In this document: positions 45,237 through 53,211 of the stretch, in pieces | How positions within the stretch are numbered: position 1 is the stretch's first letter | How the letters are laid out: each line of letters starts with the position of its first letter | From: Clostridia bacterium | GTDB taxonomy: Bacteria; Bacillota; Clostridia; Lachnospirales; Anaerotignaceae | Assembly (NCBI GenBank): GCA_910575055.1 | Contig: CAJTDC010000004.1 | Coordinates: 1-64,000 of the forward strand | DNA: 64,000 bases | Direction: 5' to 3' | Notes under the pieces: generated by a model | What the model was told of the DNA's origin: nothing | What the model saw: only the letters and a program-made list of their open reading frames with translations | The model's database searches: none | Program-made: the position numbers and the translations under genes

Positions 45237-45323
45237 AATAAAAAACCTCCTAAATACTAAAAAATGATAATTTTTACTATTATATTGCATTAAATACTAT
45301 TGTAACAGCATTGCTAACAAATT

Positions 45324-45953
45324 TCAATTCCCTAAAGTCATATATCTTTCTGGTACAGTACCATTTATTATGGTATCTACAAGCATAATTTTTCTACTAA
45401 CAGACATTGTTTCACTTCTGAGAGGATTTACAATTCTAATATCCATACAAACATTTAACCATATTTTAAAATTAATTTGATTGATGCCTTCCGCTGAAAA
45501 TGAAGTTTCATAATCTACAGAAGCTATTCCCATAGGTTTGATATAAAAAGGAATACTTGGCCCTATATTAGAAAACATTTCTATCCCTGTAATGACACCT
45601 ATGGGAATAGAAATATGTTCTTCTGCTATTTTTTCCATACCTTCCGTAATTGCCATACTTACAGTACTACAAAATGTATTTATTAGTATGGTGTTGACAG
45701 AAACTGCTGTACTATATTGCTGTTTTTCTATAAAAAAATCAGAAGAAGTAATATTTAATTCTTTTATGGTATTTTGAACTGCTTCATCAATAATAGTATT
45801 TGCTGTTGACTTAGATTGTATGTGCGAAATTTCTACAACTGTTTTAAAAATTTTTGTATCATACAACATCAATATCACAAATATGATAGATGTAAGCAGT
45901 AAAAACACAATAAAAAGTTTCATAAAGCTATGTACTTTATTATTTTTTTTCAA
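45324..45953 (-). CDS. yunB: Sporulation protein YunB
   Basis: A 209-residue membrane-anchored protein with one N-terminal membrane segment (about 12-32). YunB features follow: ANTIIDEAVQNTI, VSVNTILINTFCSTVS, ISIPIGVITGIEMFSNIGPS and VNPLRSETMSVSRKIMLVDT with GTVPERY near the end. In Bacillus yunB belongs to the sigma-E regulon of the mother cell, and its loss affects sporulation. Divergent from the PBP gene. Confidence 0.9.
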   Translation of the reverse strand: MKKNNKVHSFMKLFIVFLLLTSIIFVILMLYDTKIFKTVVEISHIQSKSTANTIIDEAVQNTIKELNITSSDFFIEKQQYSTAVSVNTILINTFCSTVSMAITEGMEKIAEEHISIPIGVITGIEMFSNIGPSIPFYIKPMGIASVDYETSFSAEGINQINFKIWLNVCMDIRIVNPLRSETMSVSRKIMLVDTIINGTVPERYMTLGN

Positions 45954-46183
45954 TTTGTATCACTCCTACAAAAACAGGTTTTATAAAATTGTTTCTTTTA
46001 TTTATGTATTGTTTTAAAAAACAGAAGTATTACAAAATTAATCTATAAAAACGTGCAAAAATAATACAAAAAAAGGCATTTTTTGCAAATAATTAATAAA
46101 AGTAATAAATTTGTAAGAGAAAAACCTTTCTAAAATGGAGTATATCTGTTATAATCAGTTCATATGAGGGAGGTTTTTGGAAC

Positions 46184-49100
46184 ATGGACGAACCAAAAAA
46201 CATACAATATCCATCAGGGCAACAGCGTCCCACACAGCAACGTCGTACTCAAACGCAACAAGGACAATCTCGTTATATGGGTCAAAATCTATATCGTGAA
46301 AATGCTCCGTATCAATCTAATACAGGACAAAGACCATCTAGCAATTATTATACGAATACGGCACAAAGACAAACAGCATCAGGACAAAGACAAATGGGAC
46401 AAATGCCGCCAAATACAGCACAAAGGCCACAACAATATCCGCCTCAAAGACAAATGATGTCAGCACAAAGGCCACAACAATATCCGCCTCAAAGACAAAT
46501 GATGTCAGCACAAAGGTCGCCTTCTGGACAAAGACAAAACACGGGACAACGTACTCCAACAGGACAGCGTACTCCATATTCACAGCATCGTACGCAAATG
46601 CAGCAACGTCCTCAACAAAACAGAAGGAGAAAAAGAAAAAAGAAAAAAAGTATTATAGGTAGAATATTCAAATTTTTATTTATTACTGGTATGATACTTT
46701 GCTTTGCTGTAGGTGGTGCAGCACTTGGTATGGTTATGGGTATTATAGAAGGTACAGACAATATCAATGTTGCTGATGTTGTACCAGAGTCCTATACTTC
46801 ATTTATTTATGACAGTGCAGGAAATGAAATTGACAGTTTGCACGGAAAAGAAAACAGAGAATATGCAAAACTGGAAACCATACCTGTCAATTTACGCAGA
46901 GCCGTAATTGCCATTGAAGATGAAAGATTTTATCAACACAATGGTATTGATATGAGAGGTATGGCAAGAGCAATGGTTACAAATATCAAAAGTAAAAGTT
47001 TTGAACAAGGTGCTTCTACACTGACACAGCAACTTATCAAAAACGAAGTGCTGACAAATGAAAAGAAAATACAAAGAAAAATTAAAGAACAATATCTTGC
47101 AGTAATATTTGAAAAAGATTTAGAAAAACAGCTTGGTTCAAAAGAAAAAGCAAAAGATTACATTTTAGAATTATATCTCAACACCATAGCACTAAATCAC
47201 GGCTTAAATGGGGTACAGTCTGCTTCCAAATTTTATTTTGGAAAAGAAGTCAGCGATTTAACACTGGCAGAGTCTGCTTGTATTGCAGGTATTACAAAAA
47301 ATCCTTCTCGCTATTCCCCTATCAGCAATCCAGAAGAAAACAAAAAACGTCAAATCACTGTATTAGACAAAATGTTAGAGTTGGGTTATATTTCTCAGGG
47401 AGAATACTCACAGGCAAAAGCAGAAGATATTTATTCTAAACTGGTAGGAAGTATCACAGAAGAAGTCAGCGGCGAAGCAAAACACAATTATTTTGTAGAT
47501 GCTTTAATTGAACAAATTGCAAATGACTTACAAAACGAAAAAGGTATGACAAAAGCACAAGCATATGACAAAATTTATAGTGGTGGTTTAAAAATCAATG
47601 CTACTGTAGATATGAATATGCAGGGTATTATGGAAGAAGTTTATCAAGATGACTCTTTCTTTCCTTCTTCTGACAATACTATAGAGGCAACATATACTAT
47701 TTCTGTTATGGACACAGCAACAGAAAAACAGAGTCATTATTATGAAACAAAAACAGTAAATTCTGAAGAAGAAGCACAGGCTTTTGCAGCAGAAGTAAAA
47801 GCAAAATATGAAGACTCTGCACACCAAATGGTAGCTGAAAAATTGTCTATGTCTTCCTCTTTGCAGTCCGCAATGGTAATTATGGATTACCACAATGGCG
47901 AAATTAAGGCATTGATAGGTGGTAGAGGCAAAAAACAAGGTGATACTGTATTTAACAGAGCTACACAAGCATTGCGTCAACCAGGTTCTTGTTTTAAAAT
48001 TTTATCTGCATATGCTCCTGCTATAGATATGGGATTATTAATGCCAGGCTCTATCATTATTGACGCACCTTTAAAAGTAGGAGAAAAAGAATTCCAAAAC
48101 TGGGATAAAAAATATAGAGGTGCTACTACTGTAAGAGAAGGTGTTACTCGTTCTATGAATATACTTGCTGTAAAGGCACTGATGCAGGTAGGCTATGACA
48201 AATCTTATGAATATCTGCAAAACTTTGGTTTTACTTCTTTAGTAGATGAAGAAGAAAGAAATGGTCAAATTTTTAGTGACAAAGGTGCAGCACTTGCATT
48301 AGGTGGTATTACAGATGGTATTTCTGTATTAGAATTGACTGGTGCATATTCTACCATTGCTAATGGTGGATTACACTATGAACCAAAATTCTATACTACT
48401 ATTTATGACCACGATGGCAATGTATTTTTAGAAAACAAAGACGAACCTACAAGAGTATTAAAAGAAACAACAGCATATTTACTTACAGATATGATGAAAG
48501 ATGTTGTAGTACGTCGTCAATATTATGCAACAGGTACTGCCGCAGCAATACCAGGTATGACTGTTGCAGGAAAAACAGGTACTACTACAGATGATAAAGA
48601 CTTAATGTTTGCAGGATATACACCATATTACTGTGGTGCAATATGGTTAGGATATGACAATCCAAAAACAATGACAAACAGTGGTACAGTACATTTAAAA
48701 ATCTGGAAAGAAATTATGTCAAGAATACACGAGGGAAAAGAAGATACAGGATTTTCACGCCCTGATGGTATTGTATCCAGAAGTTTCTGTTCTGCATCAG
48801 GAATGGTACCACAGTCCATCTGTAGCAGAGATTATTATGGTAATGCTATTGGTTCTGACTTATGTTCTTCTGATTTTGGTTCTTCTACAGAAGCGTGCAA
48901 TTATCATAAAACCTATTCTGTAGATTTATCTACTGGAAAATTGGCAAATTCACACTGTAGAGCAACAAGCGTTGTATTAGCTGTTGACCCTGAAACAGGC
49001 GAAATTGTCAATAAAGCAACGGGTGCTGATGGCAAAGTAGATATTGACATTCATAGCACTTGTACTGTACACAGTGCAAGTAATCCTGGATTTGTCAAAC

Positions 49101-49342
49101 CAAAACCACAGCCAAAACCAGATTCTGATATTCCTATTGGTGGGGATTATCCAGAACAAAACAGCACTGAAAATAATAACGAAAATGATAATAATACAGT
49201 ACCTGACAACAATACTACTACAACACCAACTGTGCCAGAACCAACAGTACCCGAGCCTACTCCCCCTCCAGTGGCTGAGCCAGAATCTGAACCTGCTCCC
49301 GTTGTTGGTATAGACTCTATGGCACCTATTGGTTCAGAATAG
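46184..49342 (+). CDS. Class A penicillin-binding protein (glycosyltransferase/transpeptidase)
   Basis: A 1052-residue peptidoglycan polymerase. The first 150 residues are cytoplasmic, Gln/Pro/Arg-rich and repetitive, ending in the basic RRRKRKKKK. One membrane segment (about 163-187) follows. The GT51 domain has catalytic Glu245 in EDERFYQHNG and GASTLTQQLIKN. The transpeptidase has the nucleophile Ser602 in PGSCFK and KTG at 797-799. The C-terminus (about 980-1052) is a Pro/Glu/Asn/Thr-rich tail outside the cell. AGGGAGG precedes the ATG. Monocistronic. Confidence 0.95.
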   Translation: MDEPKNIQYPSGQQRPTQQRRTQTQQGQSRYMGQNLYRENAPYQSNTGQRPSSNYYTNTAQRQTASGQRQMGQMPPNTAQRPQQYPPQRQMMSAQRPQQYPPQRQMMSAQRSPSGQRQNTGQRTPTGQRTPYSQHRTQMQQRPQQNRRRKRKKKKSIIGRIFKFLFITGMILCFAVGGAALGMVMGIIEGTDNINVADVVPESYTSFIYDSAGNEIDSLHGKENREYAKLETIPVNLRRAVIAIEDERFYQHNGIDMRGMARAMVTNIKSKSFEQGASTLTQQLIKNEVLTNEKKIQRKIKEQYLAVIFEKDLEKQLGSKEKAKDYILELYLNTIALNHGLNGVQSASKFYFGKEVSDLTLAESACIAGITKNPSRYSPISNPEENKKRQITVLDKMLELGYISQGEYSQAKAEDIYSKLVGSITEEVSGEAKHNYFVDALIEQIANDLQNEKGMTKAQAYDKIYSGGLKINATVDMNMQGIMEEVYQDDSFFPSSDNTIEATYTISVMDTATEKQSHYYETKTVNSEEEAQAFAAEVKAKYEDSAHQMVAEKLSMSSSLQSAMVIMDYHNGEIKALIGGRGKKQGDTVFNRATQALRQPGSCFKILSAYAPAIDMGLLMPGSIIIDAPLKVGEKEFQNWDKKYRGATTVREGVTRSMNILAVKALMQVGYDKSYEYLQNFGFTSLVDEEERNGQIFSDKGAALALGGITDGISVLELTGAYSTIANGGLHYEPKFYTTIYDHDGNVFLENKDEPTRVLKETTAYLLTDMMKDVVVRRQYYATGTAAAIPGMTVAGKTGTTTDDKDLMFAGYTPYYCGAIWLGYDNPKTMTNSGTVHLKIWKEIMSRIHEGKEDTGFSRPDGIVSRSFCSASGMVPQSICSRDYYGNAIGSDLCSSDFGSSTEACNYHKTYSVDLSTGKLANSHCRATSVVLAVDPETGEIVNKATGADGKVDIDIHSTCTVHSASNPGFVKPKPQPKPDSDIPIGGDYPEQNSTENNNENDNNTVPDNNTTTTPTVPEPTVPEPTPPPVAEPESEPAPVVGIDSMAPIGSE
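46417..46516 (+). repeat. 45-bp tandem repeat in the PBP gene
   Basis: Two perfect copies of a 45-bp unit (46417-46461 and 46462-46506) followed by the first 10 bases of a third. In frame it encodes the 15-residue AQRPQQYPPQRQMMS. A perfect repeat invites length change by slippage. Confidence 0.92.
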
Positions 49343-49343
49343 T

Positions 49344-49382
49344 AAAAAAATACTCCTCTTTTATAGAGGAGTATTTTTTTTA
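49344..49382 (+). terminator. PBP gene terminator
   Basis: AAAAAAATACTCCTCT / AGAGGAGTATTTTTTT, directly after the stop codon. Confidence 0.88.
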
Positions 49383-49389
49383 AAATATA

Positions 49390-49418
49390 TTGACAAAATA
49401 TTGTTTTTTTAGTAAAAT
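49390..49418 (+). promoter_or_regulatory. tRNA-Pro promoter
   Basis: TTGACA (49390-49395), 17-nt spacer, TAAAAT (49413-49418), 11 nt before the tRNA. Confidence 0.8.
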
Positions 49419-49429
49419 AGAAAAGTCGT

Positions 49430-49503
49430 CGAGGCGTGGCTCAGCTTGGTAGAGCGCTACATTAGGGATGTAGAGGTCGCAAGTTCAAATCTTGTCGCCT
49501 CGA
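49430..49503 (+). tRNA. tRNA-Pro(AGG)
   Basis: Cloverleaf with acceptor CGAGGCG/CGCCTCG, anticodon stem CTACA/TGTAG around TTAGGGA (anticodon AGG at 49464-49466) and T-arm AAGTTCAAATCTT. CCA is not encoded. It borders the prophage remnant and could have been its integration target, but no second copy of its 3' end is found in the window. Confidence 0.94.
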
Positions 49504-49510
49504 CTGCTTC

Positions 49511-49557
49511 AAAAATGCTGTAATTCCAACGTTTTCAAGGCTTACAGCATTTTTTTA
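49511..49557 (+). terminator. tRNA-Pro terminator
   Basis: AAAAATGCTGTAA / TTACAGCATTTTT around an 18-nt loop, T-run at the end. Confidence 0.82.
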
Positions 49558-49620
49558 CTTCTTTTTTTTCTATTCAAAACATACATAATTTATCATAATC
49601 ATCGTTATATATCAAAAATT

Positions 49621-49641
49621 ATGCAAGTCAGATGCAAGTCA
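49621..49641. repeat. Direct repeat next to tRNA-Pro
   Basis: ATGCAAGTCA occurs twice (49621-49630, 49632-49641) with one base between. It may be a binding site for a recombinase at an element end; no gene lies in 49560-49834. Confidence 0.4.
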
Positions 49642-49722
49642 AAGCATTTTTTTGTTTTATGCAATTTTATATTATATTTATACATCGCCATTTATAAAGT
49701 CAGATAACACCATAAAATAATA

Positions 49723-49756
49723 AAAAAACACCTCTTGTATTAAGAAGTGTTTTTTA
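49723..49756. terminator. Hairpin before the SecB-like operon end
   Basis: AAAAAACAC..TCTT / AAGA.GTGTTTTTT, T-rich on both strands; a possible backup or bidirectional terminator. Confidence 0.55.
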
Positions 49757-49815
49757 ATATGTGTAAAAAATAATACACAAGTATCTTTTAAGAAAAGTTA
49801 AATATTTTTTCATAT

Positions 49816-49841
49816 AAAAAAGTCTAGCTTTTCGCTAGACT
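49816..49841 (-). terminator. Terminator of the ART/SecB-like operon
   Basis: Minus-strand AGTCTAGC / GCTAGACT around GAAAA, then TTTTT. The TAG stop of the SecB-like gene lies inside the stem. Confidence 0.8.
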
Positions 49842-50239
49842 TCTTTTTCTTCTTCCTTTGTAAAGTCAATATAAGGTATATTATATGGAGCAATTCCAGA
49901 TTGACCTGTAACAAAAGCTACAATAGGACGCATATAAGATAAAAGTAAGGCAGAGCCATTTTTCCTTAAAAGTTTATTTAATGCTTCTTCTGGTATATCA
50001 TCTGTCCATTTAAAAGGTGATGTTATTTCTATTTCGATATAAAAAGGTGAACTTTCATTTACTTTTCCAATTTTTCCTAATAATGTTACTATAGCTTCCT
50101 TTGCACTTTTTCTTCCTACAACATTTGTATGAAAAATTAATTCAATTTTATCAAATTTCTCTATGTCAAAATCATCATTCAATGCATAATTTAATCTTTT
50201 TAATATAGGGTTTTTAAATTGAAAATCACTTTCTTTCAT
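49835..50239 (-). CDS. SecB-like chaperone
   Basis: A 134-residue protein with the SecB pattern: FKNPILKRLNYALND at the start, the YIEIEITSPFKW strand, and the diagnostic C-terminal LLLSYMRPIVAFVTGQSG followed by PYNIPYIDF, matching LFPYARE...S.G.FP.LNL.PVNF of E. coli SecB. SecB holds proteins unfolded. Gram-positive bacteria often lack the general export SecB but carry SecB-like proteins, some dedicated to toxin-antitoxin-chaperone (TAC) modules where they stabilise the antitoxin. It is the third gene of the operon, 18 nt after a small acidic protein, as expected for a TAC chaperone. Confidence 0.75.
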   Translation of the reverse strand: MKESDFQFKNPILKRLNYALNDDFDIEKFDKIELIFHTNVVGRKSAKEAIVTLLGKIGKVNESSPFYIEIEITSPFKWTDDIPEEALNKLLRKNGSALLLSYMRPIVAFVTGQSGIAPYNIPYIDFTKEEEKEV

Positions 50240-50257
50240 AAAATTATTCCTTTCTAG

Positions 50258-50614
50258 TTATGCAACTCGTGCATAATCGTTATCTTTAAAATTTATTATT
50301 TCCCATTTATCTTTTTCATTATAAGATACTGGAATTTCTTCATTTAAAGTTTCTAATTGATAAGTATAACAATTTTCTTCATCTAAAGTTTCTAATCGAC
50401 AAGCATAAAAATCTTCTTCTCCAAGAATTTCTAATAACTCTTTATCAGTAAATGGAGTGGCTGAATATTGAACTTCAAACTCTAAATTTTTAGAATGTTC
50501 AGCAGACCTTTTTACTGCGTCATCAAAATCTTTTTGCAATTCAGTAATATCACCATCATAATCCTTCATTGCCTTTAGACAATTTTTTAATAAATTTTTT
50601 AGTTTATCGTCCAT
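50258..50614 (-). CDS. Small acidic protein, candidate antitoxin
   Basis: A 118-residue acidic protein of no family I recognise. The N-terminal 45 residues are helical (DDKLKNLLKNCLKAMKDYDG, ITELQKDFDDAVKRS). The middle contains a small duplication: YACRLETLDEE and YTYQLETLNEE follow each other. The C-terminus is polar and looks poorly ordered. No HTH is visible, so autoregulation by DNA binding is not evident. Its place between an ART-like protein (6 nt upstream) and a SecB-like chaperone (18 nt downstream) suggests an antitoxin dependent on the chaperone. Confidence 0.65.
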   Translation of the reverse strand: MDDKLKNLLKNCLKAMKDYDGDITELQKDFDDAVKRSAEHSKNLEFEVQYSATPFTDKELLEILGEEDFYACRLETLDEENCYTYQLETLNEEIPVSYNEKDKWEIINFKDNDYARVA

Positions 50615-50620
50615 ATTTTT

Positions 50621-51199
50621 TCACTCCTCTACTAATTTTTTGTCAAATATATAATTTGCATTTTTTACAGTATAAATACATTTTGCTGATAATGTAGGTT
50701 CTATTTTGTTGCTATGTACATCATAAGAGTAAAGAGAAGTAGGAGGAACACGAGGATATTTTCCTATTATTTTAACTACACTATATGTCGATAAATGTTC
50801 TTTTACCATTTCAGAACTAAAAAGAGTGTTTAACTTCTCACCCAAATCTACATTTTTATATACATCATATTTTCTTTTCATCTTTCGGCAATAATTTTCC
50901 CATAACATTTCAATAGTACGACAAGTCTCTTCATCTGTTAAATCCAATAAATCATCAATATAAATTTTAGCAGATACAATAGAAAAAGATTTTCTATTAT
51001 GCGTTTTTCGCTTTTTTTCCCTTTTCCAATACTTCGCATTTGATAAATTATCCCAAAAGTACATACCAGAGCCTAGCCAAATACCATTTTCTTCACTTCT
51101 GATTAAATAATCATCTTCTTTTAAAAATTTTTCACAACGTTGTACATCATTACAATGAAATACTTTTATATTTTCCCTATTACTTTGATTTATCTCCAT
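50621..51199 (-). CDS. PARP/ART-like protein, candidate toxin
   Basis: A 192-residue protein. The N-terminal KVFHCNDVQRCEKFLKEDD and then WLGSGMYFWDNLSNAKYW (41-58) follow the H...G.G.YF.D....A.Y signature of PARP-type ADP-ribosyltransferases (HG[ST] ... GKGIYFAD..S.S..Y), with His15 and Tyr47 as candidates for the first two of the H-Y-E triad. The third catalytic residue cannot be placed by eye. The ATG at 51199 is chosen with AAAGGA upstream; the frame is open to a TTG at 51253. It is the first gene of the three-gene operon, the toxin position in TAC modules. Confidence 0.6.
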   Translation of the reverse strand: MEINQSNRENIKVFHCNDVQRCEKFLKEDDYLIRSEENGIWLGSGMYFWDNLSNAKYWKREKKRKTHNRKSFSIVSAKIYIDDLLDLTDEETCRTIEMLWENYCRKMKRKYDVYKNVDLGEKLNTLFSSEMVKEHLSTYSVVKIIGKYPRVPPTSLYSYDVHSNKIEPTLSAKCIYTVKNANYIFDKKLVEE

Positions 51200-51291
51200 T
51201 ATAGTATAATCCTTTTTTAATAGATAGCTATTTTCATACAAAACTTTTAACAAACTTTGTCAATTTTGTTCATAATAACATATTTTAATAC

Positions 51292-51382
51292 TAAATTCAA
51301 CAAAATTCGACTAAATAAAACTAAACAGCTTAAAATTATAACACATTATAAAACCAAATTCAATAAAATTTGATAAAATAAA
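51292..51382. repeat. Imperfect direct repeat between the two prophage operons
   Basis: AAATTCAACAAAATTCGACT (51294-51313) and AAATTCAATAAAATTTGATA (51357-51376) are similar copies followed by AAATAAA. They sit upstream of the ART operon and might bind a regulator. Confidence 0.4.
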
Positions 51383-51402
51383 GGTAGCATTTCGCCACCT
51401 TT
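51371..51402 (-). terminator. Terminator of the prophage lysis operon
   Basis: Minus-strand AAAGGTGGC / GCTACCTTT followed by ATTTTATC. It overlaps the stop codon of the sigma-like gene and separates the lysis operon from the ART/SecB-like operon. Confidence 0.75.
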
Positions 51403-51610
51403 ACAATACTTTCATAATTTTTTCTTTCACTCTTTTGCTAATTCTATTAACTGTAGAAACACTGTAGTCCATCTGCTCAGCAATACTTTCGAGTGTGTCT
51501 TCTTTGTTGCTCAAATACAGAAACTGTTTTTCTCTAGGAGTGAAATTGCACTGGTCAACAAAGAAGTCTATTTCTTGTTTTACAAAATTAGGTATCTCTT
51601 TTTTGTGCAA
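51401..51610 (-). CDS. Phage sigma-70 region 4-like HTH protein
   Basis: A 69-residue protein consisting of a region 4-type HTH: FTPREKQFLYLSNKEDTLES then IAEQMDYSVSTVNRISKRVK. Short proteins of this type are found near lysis or late-gene modules of Clostridia phages. It is the last gene of the lysis operon. Confidence 0.75.
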   Translation of the reverse strand: MHKKEIPNFVKQEIDFFVDQCNFTPREKQFLYLSNKEDTLESIAEQMDYSVSTVNRISKRVKEKIMKVL

Positions 51611-51637
51611 AAAGCAACACCTTACTTTCTTTTTCTT

Positions 51638-51916
51638 TTAGTTCCCTTTGACCTGCTCTTTCTCCTTACTTTCACTCGTGCCATTATATATATCACCGTC
51701 ATTTCCAATATAATTCGCTGGTGCATCTCCATTGGAGTCTACCGTAACATAGTCATAACTTTGAAACACCCACAGCCACGCCATATTTGTACCAACCAAA
51801 GCAACTAATAACAAAATAATAATTACCCATAACGCCCTTAATTGTTTTTTCAGCATTGAAAGCAAATCTGTTGCTAAAAATCCGCTTTTTTCCTCTTTTT
51901 CTTTCTTTTCTTCCAT
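51638..51916 (-). CDS. Small single-pass membrane protein of the lysis module
   Basis: A 92-residue protein with a Lys/Glu-rich cytoplasmic N-terminus, one membrane segment (about 30-52, ALWVIIILLLVALVGTNMAW) and a polar outside tail containing GNDGDIYNG. Lies between an XhlA-like protein and a sigma-like protein. Such proteins are common in phages of Clostridia; function unknown, possibly a spanin- or regulator-like helper of lysis. Confidence 0.7.
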   Translation of the reverse strand: MEEKKEKEEKSGFLATDLLSMLKKQLRALWVIIILLLVALVGTNMAWLWVFQSYDYVTVDSNGDAPANYIGNDGDIYNGTSESKEKEQVKGN

Positions 51917-51959
51917 TGTCGCACCTCCATTTTATTTACAGTATACGACAATATAACAT

Positions 51960-52235
51960 TTACTGCAATCCTGCCATTGTAGCAAGATAAGTAAGCAATA
52001 TTGCTAATACAACATTGATAACTTGACTTAGTATGGCATCATATCTTTTTATGGGCTTTTCTTTTAGTTCTTTTAAATCCTCCTGTATACTTGCAATGCC
52101 TTTTTCTATATGCTCAAACTGCAAATCTAGCCTTTCGAAATGTGTACTTCCTTGTGATAACTTTTCCTGTACAATTTCATATTTTGCTTGCAAATCCTTC
52201 ACCGCTTCACAAGGACAACATTTTTCATCATTCAT
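51960..52235 (-). CDS. XhlA-like phage coiled-coil membrane protein
   Basis: A 91-residue protein: a Cys-containing start (MNDEKCCPCEAVKDLQAKYE), a coiled coil (STHFERLDLQFEHIEKGIAS, IQEDLKELKE) and a C-terminal membrane segment (VINVVLAILLTYLATMAGL). This is the layout of XhlA/hemolysin-type lysis helpers. The ATG at 52235 is preferred because GAGGTGGT lies just upstream; the frame is open to 52283 inside the amidase gene. Confidence 0.75.
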   Translation of the reverse strand: MNDEKCCPCEAVKDLQAKYEIVQEKLSQGSTHFERLDLQFEHIEKGIASIQEDLKELKEKPIKRYDAILSQVINVVLAILLTYLATMAGLQ

Positions 52236-52245
52236 ATGTACCACC

Positions 52246-52926
52246 TCATCTATCATATACTCCCATTCTGTCGTGTATGACAAACAGCCTCAACATTGTA
52301 CCAGTCAACAACAATTCTCCTTTTTCATTTCCTTTTAATGCACCTTTGTCAATCAACTTTTGTACCGTTGGCTTTGCCCAATCTGGCATATTTTCATCAA
52401 TATAGTTGTATATCATTTCTACACTTTCCTCCTTTTGTTCGCTCAACTTCTTTTTAAAGTCTAGCCATTGCACTTGGTTTCTAATAAAAGGTTCTGGGCA
52501 CATTTTGCCCGTCACATCATAGTGCCTTATTACATTTCCTATTGGTATGTTGTATTTTGCCATAAGCACATTTATGAGTTCAACCGCTGTATTTTGTGTT
52601 TGTTCATTTATGTAGTATTGCCCTTTCTCATCTTTTTCGCTACACATCTCCACACCAATACTGTTATCATTTCTGCATATAGTGTGTTTGTAGCTTTTTG
52701 CTCCACAATGCCAAGCAGTATCCGTATCTTTTACACTTTGTACTATAGTATTTTCATCTACAAAATAATGAGCCGAAGCATTTCTATTTGGCTGAGCAAA
52801 ATAATTACCATTGCCTTCTGCCTTGTCACCGTTATTCGCTGTATAATGTACTACAATATATTGTATAGGCTGTTTTCTGCCTTTTGTGTAGTTGCTTTGA
52901 TGTGCTAACATCTGTTTGATTTCCAT
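52246..52926 (-). CDS. Phage N-acetylmuramoyl-L-alanine amidase (endolysin)
   Basis: A 226-residue zinc amidase of the PGRP/Amidase_2 fold that cuts peptide stems from glycan chains. Visible zinc ligands: His27 (YIVVHYTANN), His135 (VIRHYDVTG) and Cys143 (KMCPEP). AHYFVDENT, DTAWHCG and NDNSIGVEMC are family segments. A C-terminal region (about 170-226) holds an EMIYNYIDENMPDWAKPTVQ-type helical motif seen in phage amidases. No signal peptide, so release depends on the holin directly upstream. The ATG at 52926 follows GAGGTGAT. Confidence 0.92.
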   Translation of the reverse strand: MEIKQMLAHQSNYTKGRKQPIQYIVVHYTANNGDKAEGNGNYFAQPNRNASAHYFVDENTIVQSVKDTDTAWHCGAKSYKHTICRNDNSIGVEMCSEKDEKGQYYINEQTQNTAVELINVLMAKYNIPIGNVIRHYDVTGKMCPEPFIRNQVQWLDFKKKLSEQKEESVEMIYNYIDENMPDWAKPTVQKLIDKGALKGNEKGELLLTGTMLRLFVIHDRMGVYDR

Positions 52927-52936
52927 ATGTATCACC

Positions 52937-53197
52937 TCAATCTTTTTTAGGTTTCTGGTAAGTCAATGCCTGTTTACTATCTGCAATACCTTGTGTAGTA
53001 GGGTCATTGACATAGCCCACAATCGCTACAACTACACACCCCAATGCAAAAGGATTACTCAAAAGATTTTTCACTTGCTCCGCCAATATTGCCCAACTGG
53101 TAAACATTTCTGGTTTTGCACCAACCGCCGCCAACACTATCGCCACTAATCCGAACCAAAAATACGGATTTTTTGCCCTTACCTTCCAGTTAATCAC
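52937..53197 (-). CDS. Phage holin, phi LC3 type
   Basis: An 86-residue membrane protein: INWKVRAKNPYFWFGLVAIV at the start, two membrane segments (about 12-28 and 50-64) and VGYVNDPTTQGIADSKQALT, the hallmark of phi LC3-type holins. It forms the pore that lets the amidase out. The GTG at 53197 is chosen because GGAG lies 8 nt upstream and the family starts (M)xINWKVR. Confidence 0.9.
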   Translation of the reverse strand: MINWKVRAKNPYFWFGLVAIVLAAVGAKPEMFTSWAILAEQVKNLLSNPFALGCVVVAIVGYVNDPTTQGIADSKQALTYQKPKKD

Positions 53198-53211
53198 TAT
53201 TATCACTCCTT

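Noticed and set aside
46338-46583. Minus-strand open frame in the PBP repeat region
   Set aside because: It comes from the repetitive composition of the PBP tail on the other strand.
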